Shown in pieces: positions 1 to 12,320 of a DNA stretch of 64,000 bases. The notes beneath the pieces are model-generated. The model saw only the letters and a list, made by a program, of their open reading frames with translations, was not told where the DNA came from and ran no database searches. This DNA comes from Delphinapterus leucas (Eukaryota > Chordata > Mammalia > Artiodactyla > Monodontidae): assembly GCF_002288925.2 (NCBI RefSeq), contig NW_022098067.1, positions 1,582,592 to 1,646,591 on the forward strand. Reading direction: 5' to 3'. Position numbers and translations under genes: made by a program. Within the stretch, counting starts at the first letter, position 1. Each line of letters begins with the position of its first letter.

Positions 1-522
1 TACAATGGAATATTACTCAGCCATAAAAAGAAACGAATTTGAGCTATTTGTAATGAGGTGGATGGCCCTAGAGTCTGTCATACAGAGTGAAGTAAGTTAG
101 AAAGAGAAAGACAAAAACCGTATGCTAACACATATATATGGAATTTAAGAAAAAAAAATGTCATGAAGAACCTAGGGGTAAGACAGGAATAAAGACACAG
201 ACCTACTAGAGAATGGACTTGAGAAAATGGGGAGGGGTAAGGGTAAGCTGTGACAAAGCGAGAGAGTGGCATGGACATATATACACTACAAAACGTAAAA
301 TAGATAGCTAGTGGGAAGCAGCCCCATAGCACAGGGAGATCAGCTCGGTGCTTTGTGACCACCTAGAGGGGTGGCATAGGGAGGGTGGGAGGGATGGAGA
401 TGCAAGAGGGAAGACATATGGGAACATATGTATAACTGATTCACTTTGTTATAAAGCAGAAACTAACACACCATTTTAAAGCAATTATACTCCAATAAAG
501 ATGTAAAAAAAAAAAAAAAAAA
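1..522 (+). mobile_element. L1 LINE, 3' end (cut by window start)
   Basis: The sequence opens in the last part of L1 ORF2 (the stretch around 'ggaatattactcagcc' that encodes the [12 protein letters not shown] end of ORF2p). It runs through the 3' UTR to 'gcaattatactccaataaag' and an A-tail at 505-522. It is the same subfamily as the minus-strand L1s near 36, 41 and 53 kb. The 5' side lies outside the window, so neither the TSD nor the true length can be judged. Confidence 0.93.
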
Positions 523-1170
523 CATCATTAGAAAAATCAGAAGGTAATTTCCTCCTATGTTAAAGTCCATAGAAGGTAACATGGATTGTGCTCCAGATTA
601 GAGTGAAGTGTATGTTTTCGTATTGTTGACATATTGCTGCCGTGTCCAAATAAAATAGACGAGAACTACCAACACAAGCATATTCTAGGTAATATAATCA
701 CTTATATCCATCAAATTCTTACCCTACAACATCAATCACCACTCTAAAATCTTACTCTAACGGCACTTCATTTACAAGGACCCCTTGAGATGAAGAGAAA
801 AATTGATTTAAAATTACATTAATTCACCTATTCTCCTTTCCACACTCATGTCATGTTTAGGGATTCAATTAGTCTATCGGCCAAAATGTATCAGTGTTTT
901 GCATTCACTGATGTCACTAAAAATCCAATATACTTTTTCAAGAGTCTTGTCATTGACCTATGTCATTCAGAGAGACAAAGGAAATGTAAGTTATATTCTT
1001 AGCCTTTAAAAATTTTAAAAGTCCAGTTAGAGGAACTAGAAAAAATACAAAGTAAATAATTCAGAAATAATATTTAATTCAGTGCTGAATCATGAAATAC
1101 ATTATATGAGTTCAGGGGAATGAACTCCTGCTTCCCATTTGAGATGCTAATTACAACAGGGCAGGACCTA
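523..1170. other. Unassigned non-coding DNA
   Basis: AT-rich single-copy-looking sequence. No ORF of note, no RNA gene and no repeat family that I recognise. Confidence 0.5.
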
Positions 1171-1174
1171 TTGG

Positions 1175-1320
1175 ATAAAATTTTACTGAACACCTACTGT
1201 ATGTCAGGCACCATTTTACAGGCTGTATTTCCTTTATGCAGAAAGAGTCTTATGTTGCTCAACTAGTACTCTGAGATGCAGCCAGGCATACAGGAGAATC
1301 TGTCACCTCCTCAAAGATGA
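1175..1320 (-). repeat. MIR/L2-like fragment
   Basis: 'gaacacctactgtatgtcag' resembles the antisense of the MIR/L2 3' end ('tgcctggcacatagtaggtgctc'). The rest is too diverged to tell MIR from L2. Confidence 0.35.
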
Positions 1321-4300
1321 ATCATTTAGGGTCCCTTTGAGATGACCCAACTAACACAACCAGAGTTAGCATACAGCTGATTCTCAGGTTAAACTTGAAG
1401 GAGACGTGTGTGGTCTGTTTCTGCCTTGACCCACAGTGGCACTGTGCTCTACTAGCTTCCTATTATGGGCTTAATCTTGGAGCATCGTTCAGCCACTGTA
1501 CACAAATACTTCTCTCAAAAAGATTGGGGGCTTATACAATTGATGAACAACCAGCAACACAAGCAGAAGAAATTAACACCCAGAGGTGAGTTAATTTGGT
1601 GGAACATTTGTCACATACTTAAACTCCAGGGAATAAAAGAACAGGGGATCTCATGGACAGTGAGATACCAACCAGAAGGCAATTAAATAAATGTTTGGGC
1701 ATTTAGAAAACCTAGAATGGGGCCCAAAATTACTAACAAAAATCTAATAAGTGCTGGGATTATAACCTTGTTCATAATTATAGCTTTAATTTTTAGTATT
1801 TTATGTGAGGCAAACAGTATCTGCTTAATAAATACAGATTATTTGAATGAAAAAAATAGACAAAGTTCCATTGTTATTAATAAGCTGACACAGGGAAGGT
1901 GTGGCTTTTAATTTAACTCAGTTTTTATATTAAAATACGTAAGGTAAAACTAAATCATATCTAGAGAGTAAGATTATCTTTGTATAATTAGAATAAATAG
2001 GTTTGGGTTAACTGCATGGCTAATATTTATATGCATAGATTTAAGTGTAAGTGATTCAAGAAACAAACCCTTAACATGATTTTAATCTGGTAAAGTTGCC
2101 AATTGTTCCACACTGAGAGCAATTTAACTAGTACTTGCAGTAGCCAAATCACCCCAGTTTATCTGGGACTGTCTTCATTTTAAAACTGATAGCTCAGCAT
2201 GCGGGCAACTCCCCCAGTCTCAGGCAAACCAGAAAAGTTGGTTATCCTATAAGTGTTGGAAGTAGAGTTTTCATTTCAAGCACATAAGCATGCTGTGGGC
2301 ACCTCCAAACACGCTGCACTTTTAATAGGCCTGAATGACCAATGTTCCATGTTATTAATATATGTCCAAATGATCAAAGTAGAATTTCCTAATCTATTTT
2401 GTATAGGAGAAATAACCTAATTTAAACTCATTCATCAAATATTTCTGGACTGGAAAGTTAATCATTTAAAAATTATATGAAAATCACATTTTAAAAAGAA
2501 ATATTAAAAGAATTTAATGAAAAAAAACTTATGATTTCTTTCTAACTGAAGTCCATGAAACTTCTTTAATTTTCAATACTCCTTGCAACTAAAAAAATAA
2601 AATGAGTAGAAATTCACATCAGAATATGGGGGCATGAGATAATCAAAATAAATATTTAAATTATCTATGAATTTAGGTTATCCTGAAAAAGCACTGAAAG
2701 AACAAAACTAAACTACTTTTTACACTTAGAGTAAGGATAGTGATAGTCTAAATCTAAGTTTCAAAGTAAATCCTAGGTTTTGAGTTTTTAAGGGAATATT
2801 TGAACAAAGGATCAGAAAAAACTTCAGAAAGAAACACAAATAAATAATGATGTTACCTTCATGTTTATTTTAAACTGTCAGGATGCAATGAACGGGATGT
2901 AAGGTAGGTCTGTACAATGGGGAGCAGTAAAAGACAAGCAAGTTTTTGATAAAGAGTTGTGCTTATAACCTGCAGGTGATACCTGGAAGAAGAAGCTTTG
3001 CTGAGTATCTGGCTGAGGAGTGGATGAAACATGGAGGGCCCAGTATTCTTCGGTAGGAAGCTGTACAGTGTTGGGGGGCTAGGAAGTAAGAAGAGGAAGA
3101 TATGACTAGATTATGATGTTGCCATGGAAGCAGAGGTCTGAGAAGGTTTTAAGGAAAAATAGGCTATCCACTAACATCCAGTGTACCAAATAATTTGAAG
3201 AAAAGCAAAATGGCAAAGTGAGACCTTTACCTTTGCCACCAGAAGGACAATACAACCTGTGATGAGGGTAGCTTTTGTAGAATTGAGGGAGGGTAGCACA
3301 GAGAAGTTAATGGCATCAATGGAACATCAGAAACATATAGAAGGCAACTTTTATCAGTTGAACTGATTCAGTTGTTTAATAACTTCAATGTTTAATAACT
3401 TCCCTTCTAGCCCATATTATCAAGAATTTAGAAATGAATAATATTAAGAACAAATTTACATAAATATACTGGAACAAGTATTTTAAGCTTCATTCTGTCA
3501 GAAATAATTGCATAAAGTTAAAGCAACAGATGGGCAGTTAGAGTAAAACAGAAACAAAGATATTCTCTGTTCAAAAACTGCCAACTGCCATCACTTGGTC
3601 TCCAAAGCAGTAACTGAGAGAAAACAATCTCATTGATATTCCATAAGCTATAGGAGTTTATGTGCCCATATGGCAAGGCTTCTACTGTCAGAACCTCACT
3701 ACATAATAATTCTTAAGTGTCTGGTCTGAAAGTGTCTTCATTAATACAAGAAACTAAAACAGTGTTTGCTCTTTTTTCTCTAAGTGTACAATAACTAAAA
3801 AATCTGTTTAAGTTTTATGAAAAATGCAAAAACTTTTCCATGTTATCCAACTATTCTCAGTGATTCAGGTTAATTAATTTTTAAAAAGTGATTTAGCAAA
3901 ATCTCCAAAGAAAGGTGAGTAGACATTATTAAATGCTTTCTCCTTTTGAAAAACATTCTAAACATTATTTCAGGTTGTAGCTAAGTGCTGTAAACGCACA
4001 TGTGGAAGTTTCCAATTGCACTATAACTTTCCATAGTTTTGTGAGGTCTAAAAAACTTGGCAGCCAACCAAATGAATGGGTTTAAGTCCTACAGGAAGTT
4101 CAGAGAATAGGTTAGTGATCAGTATCCTTTGAGATGCCATGAAGAACAGGTGAGGGGGTCAGATTAAATGCATTATGCTCATTACATTCATTTATAGTTG
4201 GCCACAAGGGTACTAGTGCATAGGCAAGGTAAATCTGCTATAGTTTTGATAGTGCCTAAGAAGCACTGAGTTATTTCAGTCTACCAAGATACAAATGAAC

Positions 4301-4696
4301 AAATTCAGCACACATTTCTGAGTGGACTACAGATTCCTGGACTCCATATGTAATGTCTCATCAATGAAAATCTGGGAGTATTTCTCTTAAAGGAACATTT
4401 TCCAAATTAGATTTAGTTGTATTTTAATAACTTTACTTGATACTCTAAAAAGCACAGGCATTTAACAGCTCAAATTCTAGGAGGCCCTGTCTTCATCTTG
4501 AGGGTAGCTTACTGACCCAGAGGAAACTGGTCAACTAGATAGAAAGAAAAATACAACTCTAAATAGAAAATATTAAGGGACAGATTGCCCGAGAACATTT
4601 AAAATAATATAGGAGCAAATAGGTAAAGCTAAACATTAGAACCCTATTCTTATTCTGTCATTCATTTATTTTTCTTCTACCTTCTTCCTTGAATGA
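1321..4696. other. Unassigned non-coding DNA
   Basis: About 3.4 kb without a supported gene. The short ORFs at 1395-1911 overlap in different frames, have no recognisable domain and look like chance ORFs in AT-rich DNA. A purine-rich part near 2880-3320 might be a very old LINE fragment, but I could not place it. Confidence 0.5.
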
Positions 4697-4709
4697 GCAA
4701 AGCTCACAC

Positions 4710-4918
4710 TTTTTTTTTTTTTTTTTTGCGGTACACGGGCCTCTCACTGTTGTGGCCTCTCCCGTTGCGGAGCACAGGCTCCGGACGCGCAGGCTCAGCG
4801 GCCATGGCTCACGGGCACAGTCGCCCCGCGGCATGTGGGATCTTCCTGGACCGGGGCACGAACCCGTGTCCCCTGCATCGGCAGGCAGACTCAACCACTG
4901 CGCCACCAGGGAAGCCCC
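4710..4918 (-). mobile_element. CHR-family SINE (short type)
   Basis: The complement reads as a tRNA-derived SINE: 'gggcttccctggtggcgcag' head, B-box-like 'gggttcgtgcccc', CpG-rich body and an A-tail (T-run 4711-4727 on the + strand). The flanking 13-bp TSD is GCAAAGCTCA plus YAY, at 4697-4709 and 4919-4931, with two transitions between the copies. The ORFs crossing it (4658-5065) are SINE translations and not genes. Confidence 0.96.
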
Positions 4919-5221
4919 GCAAAGCTCATATTTTTAACGTATCACTCACTCTTCTGTCTCCTAGTTCACCTCAAACATTTTATACCTTCTTGTTCTCCCT
5001 ATGGTGTCCATGTAAATGGAAACCAGCCTAAATGGAAGGTCACCAAAACCTTAACTGATAGCTAGGCAGATGTGGGTGTTTTATTTTACAAGTATTCTAA
5101 GTCACTTATAGCTCTGGAAAGACCATCCTTTGCTATAGGCCATTCTCAAAGCTACCTTGTTTTCAGATCATACAAATCTGATTTGAGAGTATGCTGAGAC
5201 CTAAGTCCAATTAGCTGCAAG

Positions 5222-5394
5222 TTATTCATTTGTTCATTCAATAACCAGATATTGAGAGCCAACAATGCACCAGGTACTGTCACTGCTTCAGCAGTTAGAA
5301 AAATAGTGGTACACAAGAATGACAAAGTAGTTGTCCTCTTGAAGCTTATTTTCCAATGGAAGTTTCAAACAATAATAAAAAATTACAATGATAA
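5222..5394 (-). mobile_element. L2 LINE 3' end, part 1
   Basis: Antisense L2 tail: 'catttgttcattcaataacc', a diverged 'accaggtactgtcactgc', then 'gtcctcttgaagcttatttt', in the order of the antisense L2 consensus. The element continues beyond the MIR at 5650. Confidence 0.7.
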
Positions 5395-5630
5395 TACCTA
5401 TCATTTACGTAGCACTAGGTGACTCATTTTTGTTAAGCATGCATTTTAACTCATTTTATCTTTATAACAATATGTAAGTACTAAACAATATCTCCATTTT
5501 AAAGGTTAGGACTCAGAGGAAAAGACAGGTTAAGGAAGTTGTCCAGGTCACAGAGTTAGTGTCTGCATCTAGGAGTTTGGGATCCAGAATCTACGTATAA
5601 TATTTAATCAGTCTACCATATTACCTCTCA
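5395..5630 (-). repeat. MIR SINE, nested in L2
   Basis: Antisense MIR blocks occur in order: a 'catttacgtagcac' start, 'ctcattttatctttataaca', 'ctccattttaaaggttagga', 'ggttaaggaagttgtccagg' and 'tcacagagttagtgtctgca'. It separates two collinear parts of one L2, so it was inserted there or the two decayed together. Confidence 0.75.
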
Positions 5631-5649
5631 ATAACAGTAAATAAACTAT

Positions 5650-6770
5650 ATATAATGTCTAGTAGAGATACATTCTACGAATAAGAATAAAGTACCATAA
5701 AGGAATAGAGAGCAATGAAAGAGGAGAGGATTCTACTTTAGATAAAATAGTCAGGGAAGGTCTTCCAAGGAGATGATATTTGAGGAGAAACCTGGGTGAT
5801 GAGGGAGAGGAACTCTCAGAAGGTCTGGGCAGAGAGCATTTCAGAAGAAGGAACAGCATTTCAGAAGAAGGAATGCAAAGGTCTTAAGGCGGAAGTAAAC
5901 TAGGAGTATCAAAGAAGAGCAAGGAGATCAGTGGTTAGGGTGGAATAAGGGAGTAATCTAGAAGGGGTTAGATATGCAAGGCCTTGCAGTCTAAGTAAAG
6001 GGTTTGGATTTCATTCTAGGTGTTATGGGAAGCCACATAAGGGCTTTTAAACAAGGGAAGACATTTGGTTTATTTTTTAAACACTTCTCTGGTTGCTTTG
6101 TTAAAAATAGAAGAGCTGAAGACTGGGCCCTTGATAAGCCCAGTAACTATAGGCTGAGCCGAGGAGGTGGAACCAGTGAAGGGGCCTAAGAAAAAGTAAG
6201 AAAGGTAGGAGAAAAATAAAGAAAATCACATCTAAGAAGCCAAATGAAGAAACTGTTTCCTGAAGAACGGTGTGGTCACTGTGCTCAGTACTGCTGGGAG
6301 GTTTGGAAGAGGGCTGAGAATTCATGGCTGGGTGTGGCAAGGTGGAGGTCATTGGTAACAAGAGTGACTTTGAGGGTGTGGTGGGTAAAGAAAGCTTAGT
6401 CTGAGGAGCTTATTGAGTCCATTGGGCCAGAGGAGGTGGGGAGAGCAAGTACTGCCAGTTCTCTTAGGGAAGAATTATTTCAGGGAAGCAAAGAAACACC
6501 ATAGTAGATGAAGGGGCCGTGAGAGCATTTCTTTTCCTATGAAAGGTAACTGAGTATATATGTTGAGAATAATCCAGTAGGAGAGAAAAACTGAGGAAGC
6601 AAGAGAGAACAGGGATAACTCAAGGAGTACAGTCCTTGAGCATAAGGGAGGAATTGAGTCTTACGAGCAAAAGCTTGTGATGGGAAGGCGGGCAGAACAT
6701 ACAGGTGTAAAGACAGGCAGGTGGGCAGATCTGAGGGTGTGAAGATGAGCCAGTTCTCCTCTATCTTCTA
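5650..6770 (-). mobile_element. L2 LINE, part 2 (collinear continuation)
   Basis: This follows the antisense L2 consensus for about 1 kb: 'gtcagggaaggtcttccaag', 'gagcatttcagaagaaggaa', 'gcaaaggtcttaaggcggaa', 'ggccttgcagtctaag', 'gaagccacataagggctttt', 'ctctggttgctttgtt', then more diverged 'ggtggaggtcattggtaaca'. The strand bias toward G and A is typical of antisense L2. It has no coding capacity. The last 300 bp are less certain. Confidence 0.75.
5835..5873. repeat. 20-bp tandem duplication
   Basis: 'agcatttcagaagaaggaa' occurs at 5835-5853 and again at 5855-5873 (period 20, no mismatch) inside the L2. The L2 consensus has one copy here, so this is a local slippage duplication. Confidence 0.9.
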
Positions 6771-6934
6771 TTTTCAGGGTGAATTAAGAAGCAAGGGCCC
6801 CAGTTAATGGTGAGATGAAGGTAGGAAGTGTCAAAGGATTGAGAAGTAGGGAGAGCATGTGAAATAGTCATTTTATAGCATGAGAGAGTTCCTTAGCAGG
6901 AAAACTGGATAAGGAAAGTGGGCATTTTGATTCT

Positions 6935-7040
6935 AGCACCAATTTTGCCACTTACTGGACATGTACCTTTATGCAAGACACCAAACCTCTCTGGGCCTCA
7001 GTTTGCTCATAAGTGACAAGGTGTGGATGAGTACCACTTG
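6935..7040 (+). repeat. MIR SINE core
   Basis: The sense MIR core is clear: 'ttttgccacttactggacat', 'acctttatgcaagacaccaa', 'cctctctgggcctcagtttg', 'ctcataagtgacaaggtgtg'. Confidence 0.85.
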
Positions 7041-7044
7041 GAGG

Positions 7045-7665
7045 CACCCGCAAAGGTGTGGGGTACTTTGGGCTCTCCTGGCAACTAGTGACATTTAGAA
7101 CACCAGGTCCAGGGTGCTCTAAGTCCTTTAGAGTATGGAATAATTCTGGAAGACAAATGGCTCTCCCTCCCAAATCTCCAGCAGTGCCCACCCCTGGTGA
7201 GAAACATGGGGGAGAGGATCACACAAGGCATTCTGCCAACTCTAGGTTCTATCTGTAACTTTCAGTGTTGATGTTAGGGGGAGCTAGCTCACAGGGATGG
7301 ATAAACCATATATTCTTCTAATTCACCACCAATAATCATCACCCTCATCCTCAAAGCGTTTTTAGACTGAAAACAGGCTGCTAGCCAGACAAAATGAACA
7401 CAAGTTGAATTTGCCCATGTTATTTCCTCAGGCCTTAAAAGGTACTAATGAGCACTGAAACGGTCTACAGATTACAGCCAGAGAAAGGAAGAACCAGTAC
7501 AGGGCGATCCAGCAATGAAAATTCAGCTCTCTGTTATTTCAGAAACCATTGTCATTAGCTACCACAATAATTAAACAGAAGTGCTGCCAGTGATAGTGTC
7601 CAACAGTAGCAAAGAAAGTTTGATACCCATGTACTGCCAGTATGGCAATAGCATCTCACTACCAT
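7045..7665. other. Unassigned non-coding DNA
   Basis: No gene. The short opposing ORFs at 6952-7258 cover the MIR and its flank and lack any domain. Confidence 0.5.
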
Positions 7666-7681
7666 AAAAAGAGAAAAAATA

Positions 7682-7888
7682 GGGCTTCCCTGGTGGCGCA
7701 GTGGTTGAGAGTCTGCCTGCTGATGCAGGGGACGCGGGTTCGTGCCCCGGTCCGGGAGGATCCCACATGCTGCGGAGCGGCTGGGCCCGTGAGCCATGGC
7801 CGCTGAGCCTGCGCGTCCGGAGCCTGTGCTTTGCAACGGGAGAGGCCACAACGGTGAGAGGCCCACGTACCACAAAAAAAAAAAAAAA
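7682..7888 (+). mobile_element. CHR-family SINE (short type)
   Basis: Complete from 'gggcttccctggtggcgcag' to '...gtaccac' and an A-tail. The TSD AAAAAGAGAAAAAATA (16 bp, perfect) lies at 7666-7681 and 7889-7904. The site is A-rich, as expected for L1-endonuclease targets. The box A and box B regions are intact. A perfect TSD and low divergence suggest a fairly recent insertion. Confidence 0.97.
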
Positions 7889-7989
7889 AAAAAGAGAAAA
7901 AATAATTTTAATTGTATTGACCATAAGGCCCCCAACAAGAACTGAGAATTAGTTAACAAGGATAAGGCAATTATTAAAGGCAATATATC

Positions 7990-8330
7990 ACATTCTAATC
8001 AGTGAGGTGAGATGATCAGTGGGGTGCTGCAGGCATGGCTGTTAGTGACCTTTCTAGCTGACACCTTCATTAATGATGTGTATGAGGAAAACCAGCATGT
8101 AGATGGATTTGCAAAACTGATTCTACCTTGGGAGTTACTGCAAGTGCAAGTTTCCAACATCACAGTAATAACTTAAGTAGAAACGAATACAGAGTTTCCT
8201 CGTAGGATTTAAAATTCAAGGTGGGCAATTATACAGTGAGATAACACAGACAGATAGGAAAAATTCTAGGTGAAAATCTTAAATAGTATGATGGTGATTC
8301 CTGGGGAAAAAAAAATCAGTGATTGCACAG
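7990..8330 (+). mobile_element. CR1/L3-like LINE fragment (tentative)
   Basis: 'ccttcattaatgatgtgtat' followed by 'gatggatttgcaaaactgat' resembles the conserved 'FINDLxE...KFADD' region of CR1/L3 reverse transcriptase, and 'aattcaaggtgggcaattat' also fits downstream. It is heavily decayed with stops. Chance similarity cannot be excluded. Confidence 0.45.
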
Positions 8331-8469
8331 TTTCTCAAAGAGTCTTATTGCTGACATTTATCAAATAAAAATGCCTGCCAGATATTATATAGTATAAACT
8401 ACTGTTTCATCTATAGAACATAATCAATATAGTAAAAGTATACAAATAGTCAATGTGCTTTTATTTTGA

Positions 8470-8862
8470 CTTTTCAAAAAAATTTTTAAAAAATTTACCA
8501 TCTTTTCTATGGGGTAAAATTCACATAGCATAAAATTAACCATTTTTAACAGAATGATTCAATGGCAATTAGTACAGTCACAATGTGGTGCAACCACCAC
8601 CTCTATCCAGTTCCAAAACAGTTTCATTGCTCTGAAAGGAAAGCCTGTACACATTAAGTAGTTGTTCTACCTTCCCCCTCCTCCTAGCCTCTGGCAACCA
8701 CCAATCCATGTTTTGTCTCTATGGACTTTCGTATTCTGGATATTTCATTTAAATAGAATCATACAATGTGTAACATTTTGTGTCTGGCTTCATTCACTTA
8801 GCATAACGTTCTCAAGGCTCATCTACCTTGAAGCATGTATAAGTACCTGACTTCTTTTTATG
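8470..8862 (-). mobile_element. Old L1 (L1M type) 3' region
   Basis: The familiar antisense L1M run is present: 'ggggtaaaattcacatagca', 'gtggtgcaaccaccacctct', 'cctctggcaaccaccaatcc', 'tctatggactttcgtattct', 'gtctggcttcattcacttag', 'gaagcatgtataagtacc'. It is moderately diverged. Confidence 0.88.
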
Positions 8863-11140
8863 TCAGAAGCCTATAATTACATTATAATTACAATGTTAAT
8901 TCAAATCATGGCATGGAGCTGCCTCTCAGTCCTGAGTGCCAACAATAAGCAGAACCCAACAGAAATCCAGCAAAGTCTACCTTATCTTGATTACTACAAG
9001 TCTTAAGGAAAGAAGAGCAAAAAGGAGCTTATTTTATTAAGTTTACTATCAAGAATCATTCATGAAACTGAAGATGTTACTGTTAGAAAGTCCTTTCTTT
9101 ACTTAAGTGACATTTAGATCTTTACTAATGAGACATGATAAATACTCATTAATTATCAATTAACTGGAAGCTTTGGAATTCCCTAGCTAGTATGTAGAAG
9201 GCGCCCAGTAAATGGCTGTTGAGTAAATTGAAGTAGGAATCAAAGAGAATACGTGGGGGATTTTGGTGTTTGTTTATTCTTTTCTATCCAACTAGGGGTA
9301 ATGCAAGGTGGTTGACATGAGCAAGCAGAGGGAGTTGTTTCTTTTTCTGGTGTCAGTCACATTAATTCTCAAAGTTATCATGAACCTGCTTCTAAACTGG
9401 TAGACTGATCCACATCAGGGCTGGTGGAACAGGTTGCTTTTGCATGAAGTGTCCTGAGTAGGTTATAGAAAGGGTCAGAGAGGATCTTTCTTCTTCCTTT
9501 TTTAATCTCCATCTCTATCCTGTGGGATCTTCATTCGAACTATCTTTAGCACAGAATTTCTATATTTTATTCACTGTCAGAGACACAGTGAAGTAACTTA
9601 TGAGATAGAATATTGGTCTTAACTGTGACTTTCCACGCTATGATTTTAAGTCATACACTTTCTGCTATTTGCTTTATATGCTTATGATTTAATTGAATGA
9701 ATAATTTCTTATTATGAGATGTGGAATAGTGAACTCCTTTTAAGAACCTCAGCCCATTGAATTGAAGTAAGATAGCAACTAACTTGAGTTCTTAATGATA
9801 CCTTTGAGAGGAAAAAAACGGGCCCTTTTTGTATTGTAAAAGTTTCAGAAAGAATACTAAGAAGTTGAGAGTGCATTTACAATGTATAGGTTTTCCTCCA
9901 AGGAGACATTATTTTGCTCTCTCTTGTACTTTAGTTAGGCAAAAACACTACGCAAAATAACTGAAATTTAACTCTTTGTTTGTGTCTGTCTTTCAAATAT
10001 CTGTATTTTAAAAACTGTGGCCATTTTATTTACTCACTTAAGTGAGTTGATAAGTCATTCCTACAAAAATTAATAGTTGCCCAGAAAGCTTTTAGAATAT
10101 AATCAACTTATTACAAAAATGCTCCAGATCGGTATACTATTCCTATGGAAATGTGTTAAATAGCTATAATAGGTACAAGCTGCAGATAAATTATTTGCAT
10201 CCTTTAATGAAATTGCAGTCATCTGTAAAACCAATTGCATCCACAGAAAAATGAACTTTTGAACCACATCAGTTATTTAGAATATAGTTTGTAATGGTTG
10301 ATACAGAACAAGAAGCACATATATTCAAACAGAGCAGGATTTATAAACACTTGCATAATCCAGAGAAATCAAACCAGATATTATTCTGAGACACAAAACA
10401 ACACATGCTCAGTATAAGATTTGATGAATCTATAAAATTGCTTGGAGCAATGCCCCATTGATTGGAAGCTTCCAAATTGCAGGACAGTCTTGGTTATGAT
10501 GGTACTTTGCCACATCACAGAGATAAAAGAGATCTACAGTATAGCACGAGGCAGAACATGTAATGCCTCTACTTATCAAGGTAAATGATACGTGAATTAC
10601 AGAAGAAGAAAAAGAGGCCAGCAAAAGGAGGCATAGTACTTTTCATGAGATCAACTTGCTGGAAGCCTACAAGATGCACCATTCCAACACAATACTATCA
10701 GACAAACAGGTAGTCTCCAGAGAGCTCTAGATCAAATACTGCAGCAGCAAACACTGCCATACATGGATTACATATTTACTTCATAAATGGGTTTTACTAT
10801 TGGGAAATGATTTCTGGGAAGGAGGAAGAAAGCTTCATGTTTCTGAGAAATAAAGTTCTGGTAAAATGATAGCTGCTTATTTGCATGATATACTTCATAG
10901 TTTGGTTGTCCAATGTTTTTATCCACACATACACTCTTGACCTTTACCAGTGGTGTTGTTTTAACTTCTTAGTTCTGCCTGATGTTGATCAAAAGTGGTT
11001 AAAGAATCTATTTTCCCCATTAAATATGTGATAATTTAAAAGAAATAGGGCATCCATAACAAGAAAGTAAGCAAAAGTCTTGAGCAGGCAACGTAAACAC
11101 ATATATGAGAAATGGATGAAAACCATATTCAATCATATTA
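8863..11140. other. Mostly unassigned DNA with a short L2 tail
   Basis: No gene is supported. 9175-9230 ('gtatgtagaaggcgcccagt', 'aaatggctgttgagtaaatt') looks like a sense L2 3' end. The rest, including the chance ORF at 10430-10624, shows nothing I can name. Confidence 0.5.
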
Positions 11141-11149
11141 GAAATAAAT

Positions 11150-11540
11150 TAAACACATGGGCAATGAGGTATCATTTGTAACATCAGAGTGGCAAAGCCT
11201 TTGGGTAAGGCACTTAGAGTAGAAATGGAGAAGCAAGACTAAAATGGTGAGGAATAAATAGGAGAGGAGAAAGTAATGACAGCAAATGTAGAGAATGTTT
11301 TCAAATTGTTTGGTTGCAGAGGAAGAGTGCCTGCTAGAGGGGAACAGAAGGGCAAAGGGAGAGTCTTTATTTGTTTTTAGATGGGAGATACAGGAATAAG
11401 TTAAAATGCAGAAGGAAGCCACCAGTAGTGGTGAAAGATAGAAGATTCAGAAGTGGTACCTGAGTGAGAATACTGGAGAGGAAGAGATGACAAAGAAGGT
11501 AAGGGGGAGGGATATGCCTTAGGCAAGAGAGGGGCCAGGC
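11150..11540 (-). mobile_element. L2-like ancient LINE fragment
   Basis: G/A-rich sequence in antisense-L2 style: 'gttttcaaattgtttggttg', 'tttttagatgggagatacag', 'ggagaggaagagatgacaaa'. It falls in the same general order as the upstream part of antisense L2. The two minus ORFs (11138-11564) are by-products of its C/T-rich complement. Confidence 0.5.
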
Positions 11541-11901
11541 CAGGTACAGTAAGTACCTTAACATTCCTAAGCCCAGTTTCTTAACTTTAAATTAAGAACG
11601 ACAATATCTGTCACTTAGAAAACATTATGCAAATAGCATCTGACATAAAAAAGTTTACTTTAATAAAAAAAATTTAATACAAACACTACCTGTTACTACC
11701 AGTGGCTTTTATGCAAATGTCGTATATATTCAAAAGCAAATTTTCTGGCAGGGAAAATGACATGTTACTAGATTGTAACACAAAACAGCAATTCATTTCA
11801 AAGAATTCACTACAAGGAATTAACATTTATAACATTATTTAACATATAAATAACATTTATATTTATATATACACAGCATATGCTATTTATATAGTGTGTA
11901 T

Positions 11902-11953
11902 ACACACACACACACACACACAAAACAAACAAACAAACAAACAAAAAAAAAAA
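11902..11953. repeat. Compound microsatellite (CA)n-(AAAC)n-A
   Basis: About ten CA units, then about five AAAC units and an A-run, next to AT-rich 'tatatttatatatac' sequence. Likely length-variable. Confidence 0.95.
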
Positions 11954-11989
11954 CAGCCTGGCAAGCAGAGTAGATTCAGCAGCAGGTAT

Positions 11990-12320
11990 TTATCAGGAAG
12001 AATGTAGATGTTAGAGTACACAGACATGGATTTGAATTCTGGCCCAGTTTGAATTCTGGTCAGTTTCTAGCTCTTTCTTATTCATTGCTGTATGTTTGAC
12101 ATCTAGTGTAGTGGCTGACTTAATAAATATTGTTGAAGGGATAAATGAATAAAGTTTCTTGACTCCTTGAGCTTTGGCCTACTTATCTGTAAATAGAACT
12201 AATGATACTTCTAACTCAAGTGTGATACAAGGAACAGAAATAACATATTAAAACATATTAAAGTAGTAATACAGTGCCCGGCACATAACTGAAGCTATGT
12301 GGTAAATATCAATCGTTAGT
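11990..12320 (+). repeat. MIR SINE split by an L2 tail
   Basis: Sense MIR blocks flank an unrelated segment. The 5' part has 'ggatttgaattctggcccag' and 'cagtttctagctctttctta'. The 3' part has 'gagctttggcctacttatct', 'gtaaatagaactaatgatac' and 'acagtgcccggcacataact'. A 16-bp repeat of 'gaattctgg...agttt' near 12033-12066 is a local duplication. Confidence 0.7.
12080..12158 (+). mobile_element. L2 3' tail nested in MIR
   Basis: 'ttcattgctgtatgtttgac', 'atctagtgtagtggctgact' and 'taataaatattgttgaaggg' match the L2 terminus, including the terminal short repeats. It sits between two halves of a MIR. Confidence 0.7.

Noticed and set aside
4710..4918. tRNA genes at SINE heads
   Set aside because: The A- and B-box-like motifs belong to tRNA-derived SINE heads. 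No cloverleaf with an anticodon arm and acceptor stem is present.
4658..5065. Overlapping ORFs on both strands with PGPGHEP / RAREPWPLSL-like peptides
   Set aside because: These recur at 7.7, 13.6, 22.1, 32.2, 42.5 and 51.1 kb and are frames of the GC-rich CHR SINE body.
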